This document shows, in pieces, positions 8,390-18,207 of a DNA stretch of 64,000 bases (position 1 is the stretch's first letter; every line of letters begins with the position of its first letter). Both the position numbers and the translations under genes were made by a program. The stretch comes from Pseudomonas sp. UMAB-08 (GTDB lineage: Bacteria; Pseudomonadota; Gammaproteobacteria; Pseudomonadales; Pseudomonadaceae), in assembly GCF_900095225.1 (NCBI RefSeq), contig NZ_LT607419.1, positions 14,829-78,828 of the forward strand, given 5' to 3'. Under the pieces are notes generated by a model. That model saw nothing but the letters and a program-made list of their open reading frames with translations. It was not told the origin of the DNA and did no database searches.

Positions 8390-10141
8390 ATGAGCGAAGA
8401 AAAAAGCCGCACCCGAAAAACGTTTACCCTTTCGCGCTGGACCGTACAGCGCAAGCTGGTCCTCGCGTTCTGGCTGGTCAGCGTCATTCCGACAATGATC
8501 GCCGCCGAACTGGCGGCGACCACCGTGTCGCAGATTTTTGAAAGTAACGTCAGTACTTGGCTCCAGGAATCGACCCGGATCGTCCAGGACGAAATCAGCG
8601 AAATCCTGCGGGTTAACACCAGGGTGTCCCAGCTGTTCCTGCAAAATACCCGCCCCTCGACACCCTCCACCGCCCGGCACAACAAGTTGACCTCCGATCT
8701 CGCCAATGCCATGGGCATCGACGTCGTCGCGCTGATCCGCAGCAGTGACCATAAAGTGGTGTTTTCCACCGTTGCCGACAACATCATCGAGCAAATCAGC
8801 ATCGCGCCCAACGCCGTGCTGCAAACCATCCATAACGGCAGCGTGTTCACGGGCGTCGTTGTGTCGACCTATCAGTCAACTCAGGATGGCGTCGATTATG
8901 AGTTACTGGTCGGGACCTATCTGGACAGCAGTTTCCTCACCAGCGTGGCCGATGTGCACTCCCTCGACCTGCGGCTGTACATGAAAGACACTGCAGGCTT
9001 CAGCGAGATTTTTTCAACACAGCGCTTCATGAACCATCCGGCGATCGTGCCGCCCGAAATCGAGCAGACATTGCGCGATACCAAAGAGCCCAGCGAGCAG
9101 TTCACCAGCAGCTACGCCGGTCTGTATACCCCGGTATTCAATGACACCGGAGAGCTTCAAGGCATCATTTTCAGTGGCCTGCTACGGCATGCCTCCCTGG
9201 TTGGACTGGTCAATCAGACCAACTTATTCCTGCTGATTCTGCTGCTGGGCTCAGCCCTGTCACTGAGCGTCGGCTGGTTGATTTCCCAACGCCTGACCAA
9301 GCCGCTGCGCGGTTTGTCCGAAGGCGTACGGGCTGTGACCGCTGGCGATTATCGTCAGCACGTCGAGGTCATCGGCAACGACGAGTTGGCCGAACTCAGC
9401 GTGACCTTCAACGACATGACCGAGCGCCTCAAAGAGCTTCAGCACCTGGAAGCACAACTGCGCCGCCGTGACCGCCTGCATACCTTGGGCGAAGTGGCCA
9501 TGGGGTTGGCCCACGAGATCCGCAACCCGCTTGGCATCATCAAGACGGCCACCCAACTGCTGCACCGTCGCGCGCAGCTGCCGGAAACCGACATGCGCCA
9601 CCTGGAGTACGTGATTTCCGAGGTTACCCGGATCAACGACCTGATCACGGAGTTCCTCGACTTCGCCAAACCCAGCCCTCCGATCCGCTCCACGCAACGG
9701 GTCAGACCCCTGCTGGATGACTTGCTGGGATTTTGTGCCCCGGAGTTGTCGACCCACAACATTGATGCGGTGATCATCGAGCACACCCCCAATGCCACGG
9801 TGTATGCCGACGCCCGACAGTTGACCCAAGCCTGTCTGAATCTGGTCCTCAATGCGATCGACGCGATGCCCACCGGCGGGCGCTTGACGATGGGTATTGC
9901 TACCGTTCAAGACACCACGATCATCAGTATTTCCGACACCGGCCATGGCATTGAATCTGACATGACAGAACGCATTTTCAGCCCATTTGTCACGACCAAG
10001 GCATCCGGCACCGGGCTAGGCCTGGCGAAAGTATTTTCGATCATGGAGAACCACGACGGCCGGGTTGAATGCGTCAGCCAGCCGGGTGCCGGGGCGACGT
10101 TCAATCTGTACGTGCCCGCTTATGGAGGAGAGCGGTCATGA
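8390..10141 (+). CDS. NtrB-type membrane sensor histidine kinase
   Basis: A 583-residue kinase: short basic N-terminus, membrane helix around residues 22-45, a periplasmic sensor of about 230 residues (dCache/CHASE-like, not identified), a second helix (LFLLILLLGSALSLSVGWLI), HAMP, then the kinase core with H375 in GLAHEIRNPLG, N-box LNLVLNAIDAMP and G-boxes SDTGHGIES and GTGLGLAKV. ATG 8390 overlaps the stop of a short frame (TTGATGA). Its stop overlaps the next gene by ATGA. It should phosphorylate the sigma-54 regulator that follows and so control the enzymes of its own operon in response to an external signal. Confidence 0.93.
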   Translation: MSEEKSRTRKTFTLSRWTVQRKLVLAFWLVSVIPTMIAAELAATTVSQIFESNVSTWLQESTRIVQDEISEILRVNTRVSQLFLQNTRPSTPSTARHNKLTSDLANAMGIDVVALIRSSDHKVVFSTVADNIIEQISIAPNAVLQTIHNGSVFTGVVVSTYQSTQDGVDYELLVGTYLDSSFLTSVADVHSLDLRLYMKDTAGFSEIFSTQRFMNHPAIVPPEIEQTLRDTKEPSEQFTSSYAGLYTPVFNDTGELQGIIFSGLLRHASLVGLVNQTNLFLLILLLGSALSLSVGWLISQRLTKPLRGLSEGVRAVTAGDYRQHVEVIGNDELAELSVTFNDMTERLKELQHLEAQLRRRDRLHTLGEVAMGLAHEIRNPLGIIKTATQLLHRRAQLPETDMRHLEYVISEVTRINDLITEFLDFAKPSPPIRSTQRVRPLLDDLLGFCAPELSTHNIDAVIIEHTPNATVYADARQLTQACLNLVLNAIDAMPTGGRLTMGIATVQDTTIISISDTGHGIESDMTERIFSPFVTTKASGTGLGLAKVFSIMENHDGRVECVSQPGAGATFNLYVPAYGGERS

Positions 10142-11535
10142 GCCATAACGTACTGGTCGTCGATGATGAACCCAAGCTCTGCGATCTGCTGGCTTCAGCC
10201 CTGAGCCAGAATGACATCCAGGTATTCACCGCAGGCAACGGCCTGCATGCCCTGGCGGTGCTCGAGCGCGAAGAGATTGATCTGGTGATCACTGACTGGC
10301 GCATGCCAGGCATGGATGGTCCGCAATTGCTGGCTGAAATAAAACTCCGCTTCCCGCTGCTGCCGGTGATCGTCATGACCGCCTACAGCACGGTAAAAAA
10401 TGCCGTGCAGTCGATGCGCAACGGCGCGTATGACTACATCAGCAAGCCCTTTGATATCGATGAGCTCGACATCACGGTCAACAAGGCCCTGCAATTTCGC
10501 GACATCCTGCGTGACAACGCACGCCTGCGCGCCGAACTCGATCAGCATCAGCAGATCGACAGCCTGGTGGGCGAGAGTCCGGCCTTTCGTCGGGTGTTGC
10601 AGGCAGTGGACTCAGTGCGCGAAAGCAACGCCACCATCCTGCTGACCGGCGAAAGCGGGACCGGCAAAGAGATGGTCGCCCGGGCGATCCACAAACACGG
10701 CAACCGCGCGGACCAGCCCTTTATTGCGGTCAACTGCGCGGCAATCCCCGAAGGCTTGCTTGAGAGCGAAATGTTCGGCCACCGCAAGGGCGCCTTCACT
10801 GGCGCCGTGGCTGATCGCGTCGGACGGTTCATGCAGGCCGACAAGGGCACACTGTTTCTTGATGAAGTCGGCGACATGCCGCTGGCGCTGCAGGCGAAAA
10901 TCCTGCGCGCCTTGCAGGAGCGGGTGATCGAGCCCGTGGGTGATTCACGTGAGCGCAAGGTTGATGTGCGGGTGATTGCCGCGACCAACAAAGACCTGCT
11001 TGAAGCCGTGGCGAAAAAGGAGTTCCGCGAGGACCTTTACTACCGCCTGAATGTGTTCCCGATCCCCCTGCCCCCCCTGCGCGAGCGGGCCGAGGACGTC
11101 GCACCGTTGGCCATGCATTTTGCCCACACCCTGGGCGCCGCAGCGGGCAAGCGCATCACCGGTTTCAGCCCGGAAGCCATGCTGGCGATGGCCAATTACC
11201 CATGGCCGGGCAATATTCGCGAGCTACAAAACTGTGTAGAACGCGCCACCATCGTCGCCTCCAGCCACACCATTGAAGAAAGCGATCTACCGGCCTACCT
11301 GTTTGGCTCGCGCCCGGTAGACAGCAGCGTCATCAACCTGGTCAGCGAAGGGACAGCGATCCCGAAAGACCTGGAGGCGGCCCTCGCCGAAGTGGAAAAA
11401 GCCTACATCCTCGCCGCCCTGCATGAAACCCACGGCGTCCAGGCCGCTGCCGCGCACTTGATCGGGGTCTCCGAGCGCAGCCTGTGGTATCGCCTGAAAA
11501 AACTGGCCATCCACGTCGACAAAATTGTCCGGTAG
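10138..11535 (+). CDS. Sigma-54-dependent NtrC-type response regulator
   Basis: A 465-residue activator: receiver domain with Asp53 (VITDWRMPGMDG), AAA+ domain with GESGTGKE, an intact GAFTGA loop, GTLFLDEVGD and WPGNIREL, then a Fis-type helix-turn-helix at the C-terminus (GVQAAAAHLIGVSERSLWYR). Start ATG 10138 overlaps the kinase stop. As the last gene of a unit that begins with a clear sigma-54 promoter, it is the obvious candidate to bind the upstream dyad at 5092-5109 and drive the operon, giving positive autoregulation. Confidence 0.95.
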   Translation: MSHNVLVVDDEPKLCDLLASALSQNDIQVFTAGNGLHALAVLEREEIDLVITDWRMPGMDGPQLLAEIKLRFPLLPVIVMTAYSTVKNAVQSMRNGAYDYISKPFDIDELDITVNKALQFRDILRDNARLRAELDQHQQIDSLVGESPAFRRVLQAVDSVRESNATILLTGESGTGKEMVARAIHKHGNRADQPFIAVNCAAIPEGLLESEMFGHRKGAFTGAVADRVGRFMQADKGTLFLDEVGDMPLALQAKILRALQERVIEPVGDSRERKVDVRVIAATNKDLLEAVAKKEFREDLYYRLNVFPIPLPPLRERAEDVAPLAMHFAHTLGAAAGKRITGFSPEAMLAMANYPWPGNIRELQNCVERATIVASSHTIEESDLPAYLFGSRPVDSSVINLVSEGTAIPKDLEAALAEVEKAYILAALHETHGVQAAAAHLIGVSERSLWYRLKKLAIHVDKIVR

Positions 11536-11540
11536 ACGTG

Positions 11541-12197
11541 TTATTGCTGCTCGGCAGCCTCAGTAATGATCTGACGAATGGCGTCGGTGAACGCTTCCAC
11601 CGGTTGCCCGCCAGACACCGCATAACGGTCGTTGAAGACGATGGTCGGCACTGAGCTGACCCCGCGCGAAACCCACAGTTGTTCCAGCTCACGGACCTCC
11701 GCGGCGTACTCGCCTGACGCCAGAATTGCTTCGGCACGCTGGCGGTCCAAACCCACTTGTTCAGCCACGGCTGCCAGTACTTTATGATCCGAAGGGTTGG
11801 CGTGATCCGTGAAGTACGCGGCGAACAAGGCTTCTTTCAACGCTTGCTGCTTGCCTTCCAACTCAGCCCAATGCAACAGGCGGTGGGCGTCGAAGGTGTT
11901 GTAGATGCGTCGGTCACCCTGCGAGAAGGTAAACCCCAGCTCGGCACCACGCTGGCGAATCACTTCGCGACTCTGCCGGGACTGTTCGGGCGTCGAGCCG
12001 TATTTCTCGAAGATATGCTCGTTGATGTCCTGACCTTCGGCGGGCATGTTCGGGTTGAGCTCGAACGGCTGGAAATGGATCTCGGCCTTGACCTCATCGC
12101 CCAGCCCTTCCAGCGCCTGGGTCAAGGCCCGCAGGCCGATCACACACCAGGGGCAGGACACATCGGAAACGAAATCGATTTTCAGGGGTGTGCTCAT
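11541..12197 (-). CDS. DsbA-family (FrnE-like) thiol oxidoreductase
   Basis: A 218-residue protein with a thioredoxin-fold N-terminus carrying the CPWC motif (Cys15-Cys18), an inserted helical domain, and the cis-proline segment VSSVPTIVFND. It lacks a signal peptide, so it belongs to the cytoplasmic FrnE/2-hydroxychromene-isomerase-like group, which has disulfide isomerase or dithiol oxidase activity. ATG 12197 is preferred to the longer frame because GAGGG lies just upstream. It converges on the sigma-54 regulator with only 5 bp between the stops. Confidence 0.9.
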   Translation of the reverse strand: MSTPLKIDFVSDVSCPWCVIGLRALTQALEGLGDEVKAEIHFQPFELNPNMPAEGQDINEHIFEKYGSTPEQSRQSREVIRQRGAELGFTFSQGDRRIYNTFDAHRLLHWAELEGKQQALKEALFAAYFTDHANPSDHKVLAAVAEQVGLDRQRAEAILASGEYAAEVRELEQLWVSRGVSSVPTIVFNDRYAVSGGQPVEAFTDAIRQIITEAAEQQ

Positions 12198-12269
12198 GGA
12201 ACCCTCGCTCACGTATTGCAGTGGGAAAGCTCGCACCTTACACCTTCGTCGGCGTCCTTTTCACCTGAG

Positions 12270-13262
12270 CTACAACTGCGCGACGTGACTGCCATCGCGT
12301 TGATGCGCTTTCAGATACGGCAGAACCGCCGCCAGGAGCGGCGCCTTGAACGCCTCCTGAAAACGATGGGCCAGCCCCGGAATCAAGCGCAACTGACTGC
12401 CCTGAATATGCGCGGCCACATGAACCCCGTGCATCACCGGCAATAACGGATCGGCCGTGCCGTGCACCACCAGCGTCGGCAGGCGCAGACGATCAAGCAG
12501 TTCCACACGGCTGGACTCGGCCAGAATCGCCAGGATCTGGCGCTTTACGCCATCGGGATTGAAGGCGCGGTCATAAGAAGTCGCCGCCTGCTGCAACAGC
12601 ACCTTGCGATCATCCAACACCTGAGGGCTGCCCAGTGCGGCAAGCAAGTCGGCCTGTTGTTCAATGGCCACCTCGCGACTCGGCGCACTGCGTCGGGCCA
12701 GCAGTTGCAGCAATGCCGGGCTCGGTGCAGGCAACCCCTGCGCGCCGGAACTCGTCATGATCAGGGTCAGGCTTTCTACGCGATCCGGCGCAATGTCCGC
12801 CAGGTGCTGAGCGATCATCCCGCCCATACTCGCGCCCAGCACATGGAATTGCCGAACGTGCAGCGCGTCCATCAAGCCCAGGGCGTCGTCGGCCATATCG
12901 GTCAGGCTGTAAGGTGCAGAAACCGGTAAGCCAAGCTTGTAGCGCAGGACTTCATACGTGAGGTTGGGACTCGCTGGCGCCTGTGTCCAGGTGGACAACC
13001 CCACGTCGCGGTTGTCGTAACGGATGACCCGAAAGCCTTGCTGACAGAGCGCGACCACTACCTCGTCAGGCCAGTGAATCAACTGGCCACCCAGCCCCAT
13101 CACCAAAACCAGAGCCGGATCGGAGTGACGTCCGATGCTCTGATACGCCAGGTGCACCTCTTTGAGATCGGCCACTTGCGTGGGGACGTTGACGTCGCAT
13201 CGAGAAGCCGCAAAAGACGGCAGGCCGCATAGAAGTGCGACCCAAAAAATTAACACCCGCAT
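12270..13262 (-). CDS. Exported alpha/beta hydrolase
   Basis: A 330-residue alpha/beta hydrolase with a signal peptide (MRVLIFWVALLCGLPSFAA). It shows MGLGG as oxyanion loop, RYDNRDVGLS, the nucleophile elbow GASMGG, the acid in HGTADPLLP and the catalytic His in GLAHRFQE. The family resembles haloperoxidase-like or proline-iminopeptidase-like esterases; substrate unknown. ATG 13262 is chosen because it starts the signal peptide; longer in-frame versions would bury it. It stands between the DsbA-like gene and metE on the same strand, without evidence of co-transcription. Confidence 0.85.
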   Translation of the reverse strand: MRVLIFWVALLCGLPSFAASRCDVNVPTQVADLKEVHLAYQSIGRHSDPALVLVMGLGGQLIHWPDEVVVALCQQGFRVIRYDNRDVGLSTWTQAPASPNLTYEVLRYKLGLPVSAPYSLTDMADDALGLMDALHVRQFHVLGASMGGMIAQHLADIAPDRVESLTLIMTSSGAQGLPAPSPALLQLLARRSAPSREVAIEQQADLLAALGSPQVLDDRKVLLQQAATSYDRAFNPDGVKRQILAILAESSRVELLDRLRLPTLVVHGTADPLLPVMHGVHVAAHIQGSQLRLIPGLAHRFQEAFKAPLLAAVLPYLKAHQRDGSHVAQL

Positions 13263-13384
13263 GAAAAACACCAAGCCGCCTATCCCCAGTAGGTGCGAAG
13301 TTTGATGATGTTTTTCAAAGCGCGCTGCCACAGTTGCATGACAATTTGATGAATGCTGCCCGGTGGTCGGGGTTCAGTCCGCTC

Positions 13385-15697
13385 TCAGGCCAATTCGCGC
13401 CGCAGTTGCCGCGCCGCCGCCACCATGTTTGCCAACGCGGCTTCTGTCTCGACCCAGCCACGGGTTTTCAGGCCGCAATCCGGGTTGACCCACAACCGTT
13501 CAGCAGGGATGTGCCGGACCGCCTTGGTCATCAGCTTGACCATCTCGGTGGTGTCTGGCACTCGTGGCGAGTGGATGTCGTAGACGCCCGGACCGATGTC
13601 GTTCGGGTAATCGAACGCGTCGAAGGCCTCCAGCAATTCCATATCCGAGCGAGACGTTTCAATGGTGATCACGTCGGCGTCCATCGCGGCAATGGATTCG
13701 ATCACATCGTTGAATTCGCTGTAACACATGTGGGTGTGGATCTGGGTTTCGTCACGCACGCCTGAAGCACACAAGCGAAAAGCCTCCACCGCCCACTCCA
13801 GATACGCCTGCCACTGCGACCGACGTAGCGGCAAGCCTTCACGAAAAGCGGCTTCGTCGATCTGCACGATTTTAATCCCGGCTCGCTCCAGATCCAGCAC
13901 TTCGTCACGGATCGCCAGCGCCAGCTGTTGCGCCTGAACCTTGCGTGAAACATCTTCACGCGGGAACGACCACATCAGCAGGGTCACCGGGCCGGTGAGC
14001 ATGCCCTTCATGACCTTGTCGGTCAGGCTCTGCGCGTAGCGCGTCCATTCAACCGTCATCGCCTGCGGGCGGCTCACGTCACCGAATATCACCGCAGGCT
14101 TCACGCACCGCGAACCGTAGCTCTGGACCCAGCCAAACCGGCTAAACGCATACCCGTCCAACTGCTCGGCGAAGTACTCGACCATGTCGTTACGCTCAGC
14201 CTCGCCATGCACCAGCACGTCCAGGCCCAGACGCTCCTGAGTCTCCACCGCATGGCGAATTTCGCGGTGCATGGCTTCGGTGTAATCAGTGGCCGACAAG
14301 GTGCCCTGTTTGAATGCCTGCCGCGCCAGACGAATAGACGCTGTCTGTGGGAACGAGCCAATGGTGGTGGTCGGAAACGGCGGCAGATTCAGCCGCGCGC
14401 GCTGCTGTTCAATACGTTCGGCAAAAGCGGACTGACGTTGACTGTCAGCCGCAGTGATCGCCGCCAGACGTGCCTGGACCTGCGGTTTATGGATACGCGG
14501 CGATTGCTCGCGGCTGAGCTGTATGGCCAGGCTCTCGGCCAGCGCGGCGTGCACTGTCGCCGCGTGCGGATCGTTCAACGCCGCACTGAGCACCGCGATT
14601 TCTTCGCACTTCTGCACCGCAAAGGCCAGCCAGCTTTTCAGTTCGGCATCGAGCGTGTCTTCGCGCTCGAGACTCACCGGGCTGTGCAACAGCGAGGACG
14701 AAGCGGACACCCACAGATTGTCGCCAAAGCGGACGTGCGCGTGTTGCAGTTGCTCCAGTGCGCTGTCCAGATCGCAGCGCCAGACGTTACGCCCGTTGAC
14801 CACGCCCAACGACAGCACTTTATAGGTCGGCAGGCGATCAAGTACCGCCGCCAGCTGTTCCGGCGCGCGCACCAGATCGATGTGCAAACCCGCCACCGGC
14901 AGCGCCACCGCCAGCCCAAGGTTGTCTTCCAGACCGCCGAAGTAAGTGGCCACCAGCTTTTTCAGCGGCGAGTATTGCAGGCTGTGATACGCCCGTTCGA
15001 ACGCGTTTTTCCAGTCTTGTGGCAGGTCGAGGGTCAGGATCGGTTCATCGATCTGCACCCATTCAACGCCCTGCGCCGCAAGACGCCCGAGGATCTCGCC
15101 GTACAACGGCAGCAGGCGTTCCAGCAGGTCAAGTTTGTCGAAGCTGTCGCCCTTGGCTTTGCCCAGCCACAGATACGTCAAAGGACCGATCAATACCGGC
15201 TTGACCGCATAACCCAGCGCCAGGGCTTCGTCGACTTCCTCGAACAACTGCTCCCAGCTCAGTTGAAAACGCTGATCCTCAGTAAACTCAGGGACCAGAT
15301 AGTGGTAGTTGGTGTCGAACCACTTGGTCAGCTCTTGAGCGTGTTGCGCCTTGCCGTGGCTATCGCCGCAGCAGTGATCGCTGGCGCCACGGGCCATGGC
15401 GAACAAGGTATCGAGGGTTGGCAAGCCAGCGTCATCTTTGGCCCCAGCAAAGCGCTCAGGAATCACGCCGAAGGTCAGCGAATGCGTCAGCACCTGGTCG
15501 TACCAAGCAAAGTCGCCGACTGGCAGCAGGTCAATCCCGGCATCTTTCTGTAGCCGCCAGTGAGTAGCGCGCAACTCACGACCGACTGCGCGCAGGCCCG
15601 CTTGATCAAGCTCGCCTTTCCAGTACGCTTCAAGCGCTTTTTTCAACTCACGGTCTGCGCCGATGCGCGGAAATCCAAGCGTGTGGGCCAAGGCCAT
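13385..15697 (-). CDS. metE: Cobalamin-independent methionine synthase MetE
   Basis: A 770-residue enzyme that transfers a methyl group from 5-methyltetrahydropteroyltri-glutamate to homocysteine. The N-terminal half begins [13 protein letters not shown] and the C-terminal barrel carries the zinc ligands in HMCYSEF and NPDCG. Length is normal for the family. ATG 15697 has GGAGG 9 bp upstream; the longer frame was rejected. The gene is divergent from metR with only 95 bp between the starts. That space holds a MetR-like dyad and leaves no room for a cobalamin riboswitch. Confidence 0.97.
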   Translation of the reverse strand: MALAHTLGFPRIGADRELKKALEAYWKGELDQAGLRAVGRELRATHWRLQKDAGIDLLPVGDFAWYDQVLTHSLTFGVIPERFAGAKDDAGLPTLDTLFAMARGASDHCCGDSHGKAQHAQELTKWFDTNYHYLVPEFTEDQRFQLSWEQLFEEVDEALALGYAVKPVLIGPLTYLWLGKAKGDSFDKLDLLERLLPLYGEILGRLAAQGVEWVQIDEPILTLDLPQDWKNAFERAYHSLQYSPLKKLVATYFGGLEDNLGLAVALPVAGLHIDLVRAPEQLAAVLDRLPTYKVLSLGVVNGRNVWRCDLDSALEQLQHAHVRFGDNLWVSASSSLLHSPVSLEREDTLDAELKSWLAFAVQKCEEIAVLSAALNDPHAATVHAALAESLAIQLSREQSPRIHKPQVQARLAAITAADSQRQSAFAERIEQQRARLNLPPFPTTTIGSFPQTASIRLARQAFKQGTLSATDYTEAMHREIRHAVETQERLGLDVLVHGEAERNDMVEYFAEQLDGYAFSRFGWVQSYGSRCVKPAVIFGDVSRPQAMTVEWTRYAQSLTDKVMKGMLTGPVTLLMWSFPREDVSRKVQAQQLALAIRDEVLDLERAGIKIVQIDEAAFREGLPLRRSQWQAYLEWAVEAFRLCASGVRDETQIHTHMCYSEFNDVIESIAAMDADVITIETSRSDMELLEAFDAFDYPNDIGPGVYDIHSPRVPDTTEMVKLMTKAVRHIPAERLWVNPDCGLKTRGWVETEAALANMVAAARQLRRELA

Positions 15698-15748
15698 GAC
15701 AACGTCCTCCCAATAAAAGATGGCCCTATTGTCGACAGCCTGACCAAC

Positions 15749-15763
15749 ATGAGACAAACTCAT
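15749..15763. promoter_or_regulatory. Candidate MetR-binding dyad
   Basis: ATGAG-ACAAA-CTCAT is a perfect 5-5-5 inverted repeat between the divergent metE and metR genes. Its core TGAG-N5-CTCA has the spacing of the enterobacterial MetR box TGAA-N5-TTCA and the T-N11-A pattern of LysR-type sites. It sits about 52 bp upstream of the metE start codon and 30 bp upstream of that of metR. Confidence 0.6.
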
Positions 15764-15792
15764 TGTATTCGTGTTGATCACAAAGTTTACTC

Positions 15793-16722
15793 ATGGAGCT
15801 CTCTGTGCTGGAAATCCGCCACCTGAAAACCCTCCACGCCTTGCGCGAGGCCGACAGCCTTGTGGAAGCAGCCGAGCGCCTGCACCTGACGCAATCTGCC
15901 TTGTCCCATCAGTTCAAGGAGCTGGAAGAGCGGATGGGCATGTCGCTGTTCACACGCAAGACCAAACCCGTGCGTTTCACCAGTGCCGGGCTGCGTCTGT
16001 TGCAACTGGCGGATTCAGTCCTCCCGCAATTGCGGGGTGCCGAGCGTGACATCGCCCGTCTGGCGGGCGGAACTGCGGGGCGCCTGCACATGGCTATCGA
16101 GTGTCACAGCTGCTTCCAGTGGTTGATGCCGACTATCGACCAGTTCCGCGACGCGTGGCCCGAAGTCGAGCTGGACCTGGCTTCCGGATTCTCATTCGCC
16201 CCTCTACCGGCGCTGGCCCGTGGTGATCTGGATTTGGTGGTGACCTCCGATCCGCTGGAACTGGTGGGTATCACTTACGTGCCGTTGTTCACTTACGAAG
16301 CCATGCTGGCGGTCGCCAATCAGCATCCTCTGGCGAACAAGCCGTATATCGTCCCGGAAGACCTGCTCAAGGAAACCCTGATTACCTACCCGGTAGAACG
16401 TGACCGCCTGGACATCTTCACCCGCTTCCTGGAACCCGCCGATGTTGAACCGGCGCAAGTACGGACCTCGGAGTTGACGGTGATGATGATGCAACTGGTC
16501 GCCAGCGGACGCGGCGTTTGCGGCATGCCCCATTGGGCGCTGCATGAATACAGCTCGCGGGGCTATGTGAAGGCCAAGCGGCTAGGCGAAAAGGGCTTGT
16601 TCGCCACGCTGTACGCCGGTATTCGCGCCGACATGCTCGACGCGCCGTACATGCGTGACTTCCTGCTGACCGCCAAAGACACCTCGTTTTCCACGCTGGA
16701 TGGGGTGAGTGCCGTTCGATAG
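15793..16722 (+). CDS. metR: LysR-type regulator MetR
   Basis: A 309-residue LysR regulator. The N-terminal winged helix-turn-helix (LVEAAERLHLTQSALSHQFKELEERMG) is followed by a two-lobed effector domain. It matches MetR, which activates metE with homocysteine as coactivator, and it is divergent from metE in the classic arrangement. The start at ATG 15793 leads directly into the DNA-binding domain; a hairpin follows the stop and separates it from the convergent permease gene. Confidence 0.95.
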   Translation: MELSVLEIRHLKTLHALREADSLVEAAERLHLTQSALSHQFKELEERMGMSLFTRKTKPVRFTSAGLRLLQLADSVLPQLRGAERDIARLAGGTAGRLHMAIECHSCFQWLMPTIDQFRDAWPEVELDLASGFSFAPLPALARGDLDLVVTSDPLELVGITYVPLFTYEAMLAVANQHPLANKPYIVPEDLLKETLITYPVERDRLDIFTRFLEPADVEPAQVRTSELTVMMMQLVASGRGVCGMPHWALHEYSSRGYVKAKRLGEKGLFATLYAGIRADMLDAPYMRDFLLTAKDTSFSTLDGVSAVR

Positions 16723-16766
16723 GACCGGGCCGCCTGATTCGACCCGAGGCTTACGCAGCAAGCGAA

Positions 16767-16787
16767 GCGGTCTGCCTGGCAGACCGC
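16767..16787. terminator. Hairpin between convergent metR and permease genes
   Basis: GCGGTCTG-CCTGG-CAGACCGC forms a strong 8-bp stem between the two convergent stops. No T-run follows on either strand, so it is a probable bidirectional attenuator rather than a textbook intrinsic terminator. Confidence 0.55.
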
Positions 16788-16798
16788 ATGCGTGTGGA

Positions 16799-18124
16799 TC
16801 AGGTGGCTTCCTGAAAGTCGATTTCCGGTGGCTGACGACGGAAACCACCGGTGAGCCATGCCAGGTAGACGCAACCAATCGCCAACCAGCTCAGGCCCAG
16901 GATGATCGCCAGTTTGTCGAGGCTGACCATCAGCCACAGGTCAGCGACCAGGCCGATCAACGGGAAGATCAGGAACAGCACCAGCTCGCGCAGGCCGCGC
17001 TTTTCCCCATCGATCCAGTAATGGAAAATCACTGACAGGTTAACCAGACTGAAGGCCAGGAACGCGCCGAAGTTGATAAAAGACGTCGAGGTAGTGACGT
17101 CCAGTTTCAACGCCAGCAACGCCACCACTCCGCACAGCACAATGCTGTTAACGGGTGTACCGAAGCGCTCGTTCAGGCGACCGAAGAAAGATTTCGACAA
17201 AACCCCGTCCCTGCCCATGGCGAACAACAGCCGCGAGCCGCTGGCCTGTGCCGACAAACCTGAGGCGAACTGACCGACGATCAAGCCGATGAGGAAAATC
17301 GACACGAACAGGTCGCCGCCAATGTTGCGGGCGATTTCATAAGCAGCCGAGTCGACGTTTTCGAACACGAACGAGGGATGCGCCAACTGCACAAAGTACG
17401 ACACGCCGACGAAGATCAAGCCACCGATCAGGGTAATCAACATAATCGCCCGAGGAATAGTGCGGCGTGGATCTTTGGTTTCTTCAGTCAGGGTACTGAC
17501 TGCATCGAACCCGAGGAACGAATAACAGGCAATTGCCGCGCCGCTCATGATCAGCGGCATCTGCATGTCGCCACTGAAGAAGGGGGCCAATGTCCACAGA
17601 GGTTTGCTCGCATCACCGCCGATGTAATGAATGCTCAGCGCGACGAACGCCGCCAGCACCAGGAATTGCACGATCATCAGCAACGCGTTGATCGTATTGG
17701 CCAGCTTCAAACCAACCACGTTGATCACGCTGGTAATGACAATGAACGCCAAGACCCAGATCGGTTGCGGGATCGCCGGAAAGGCCGAACCGAGGTAGGC
17801 CGCGCCGATCAGCCAGATGGCCATGGGCAGAAACAAGTAATCCAGCAGCACCGCCCAACCGGCGATAAAGCCCAGTTTCGGGCTAATGGCTTTGCGCACG
17901 TAGCTGTAAGCCGACCCTGCGACCGGGAACGCCGCCGCCATGCGCCCGTAACTCATGGCGGTGAAAAACATCGCCACCAGCGCCGCCAGATACGCCGCCG
18001 GCACCATGCCTTGGGTAGATTGCGCGAGGATGCCGAAAGTGCCGAGAACGATGATCGGTGTCATATAGGCGATGCCAAACAGCACCACCGACCCCAGTGA
18101 AAGGGTGCGTTGCAAACGAGCCAT
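16799..18124 (-). CDS. APC family amino acid/polyamine permease
   Basis: A 441-residue inner-membrane protein with about 12 helices. The APC signature is visible near the N-terminus (IAYMTPIIVLGTFG) and in FLGFDAVSTLTEETKDPRRTIP. It resembles PuuP-like putrescine or amino acid importers. GGAG lies 10 bp before the ATG. An A-rich AACAATAA at 18186-18193 (minus strand) in the leader is a possible Hfq/Crc target. The next gene upstream on the same strand is an amidohydrolase, so the pair may take up and process an amide or amine. Confidence 0.85.
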   Translation of the reverse strand: MARLQRTLSLGSVVLFGIAYMTPIIVLGTFGILAQSTQGMVPAAYLAALVAMFFTAMSYGRMAAAFPVAGSAYSYVRKAISPKLGFIAGWAVLLDYLFLPMAIWLIGAAYLGSAFPAIPQPIWVLAFIVITSVINVVGLKLANTINALLMIVQFLVLAAFVALSIHYIGGDASKPLWTLAPFFSGDMQMPLIMSGAAIACYSFLGFDAVSTLTEETKDPRRTIPRAIMLITLIGGLIFVGVSYFVQLAHPSFVFENVDSAAYEIARNIGGDLFVSIFLIGLIVGQFASGLSAQASGSRLLFAMGRDGVLSKSFFGRLNERFGTPVNSIVLCGVVALLALKLDVTTSTSFINFGAFLAFSLVNLSVIFHYWIDGEKRGLRELVLFLIFPLIGLVADLWLMVSLDKLAIILGLSWLAIGCVYLAWLTGGFRRQPPEIDFQEAT

Positions 18125-18207
18125 GAGCGACTACTCCGAATTTATTGGTTTTATGGCAGAGAAAAGTTCGGCAGAACAAAAGCAGTTATTGTTATGAACA
18201 TCTGTAC

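Noticed and set aside
14207..15553. 448-codon frame antisense to metE
   Set aside because: Lies fully opposite a well-conserved gene and has His/Gln/Arg-rich composition typical of the reverse complement of GC-rich Pseudomonas coding sequence; no ribosome site or domain.
15698..15792. Cobalamin riboswitch before metE
   Set aside because: Only 95 bp separate metE and metR, with no B12-box-like sequence.
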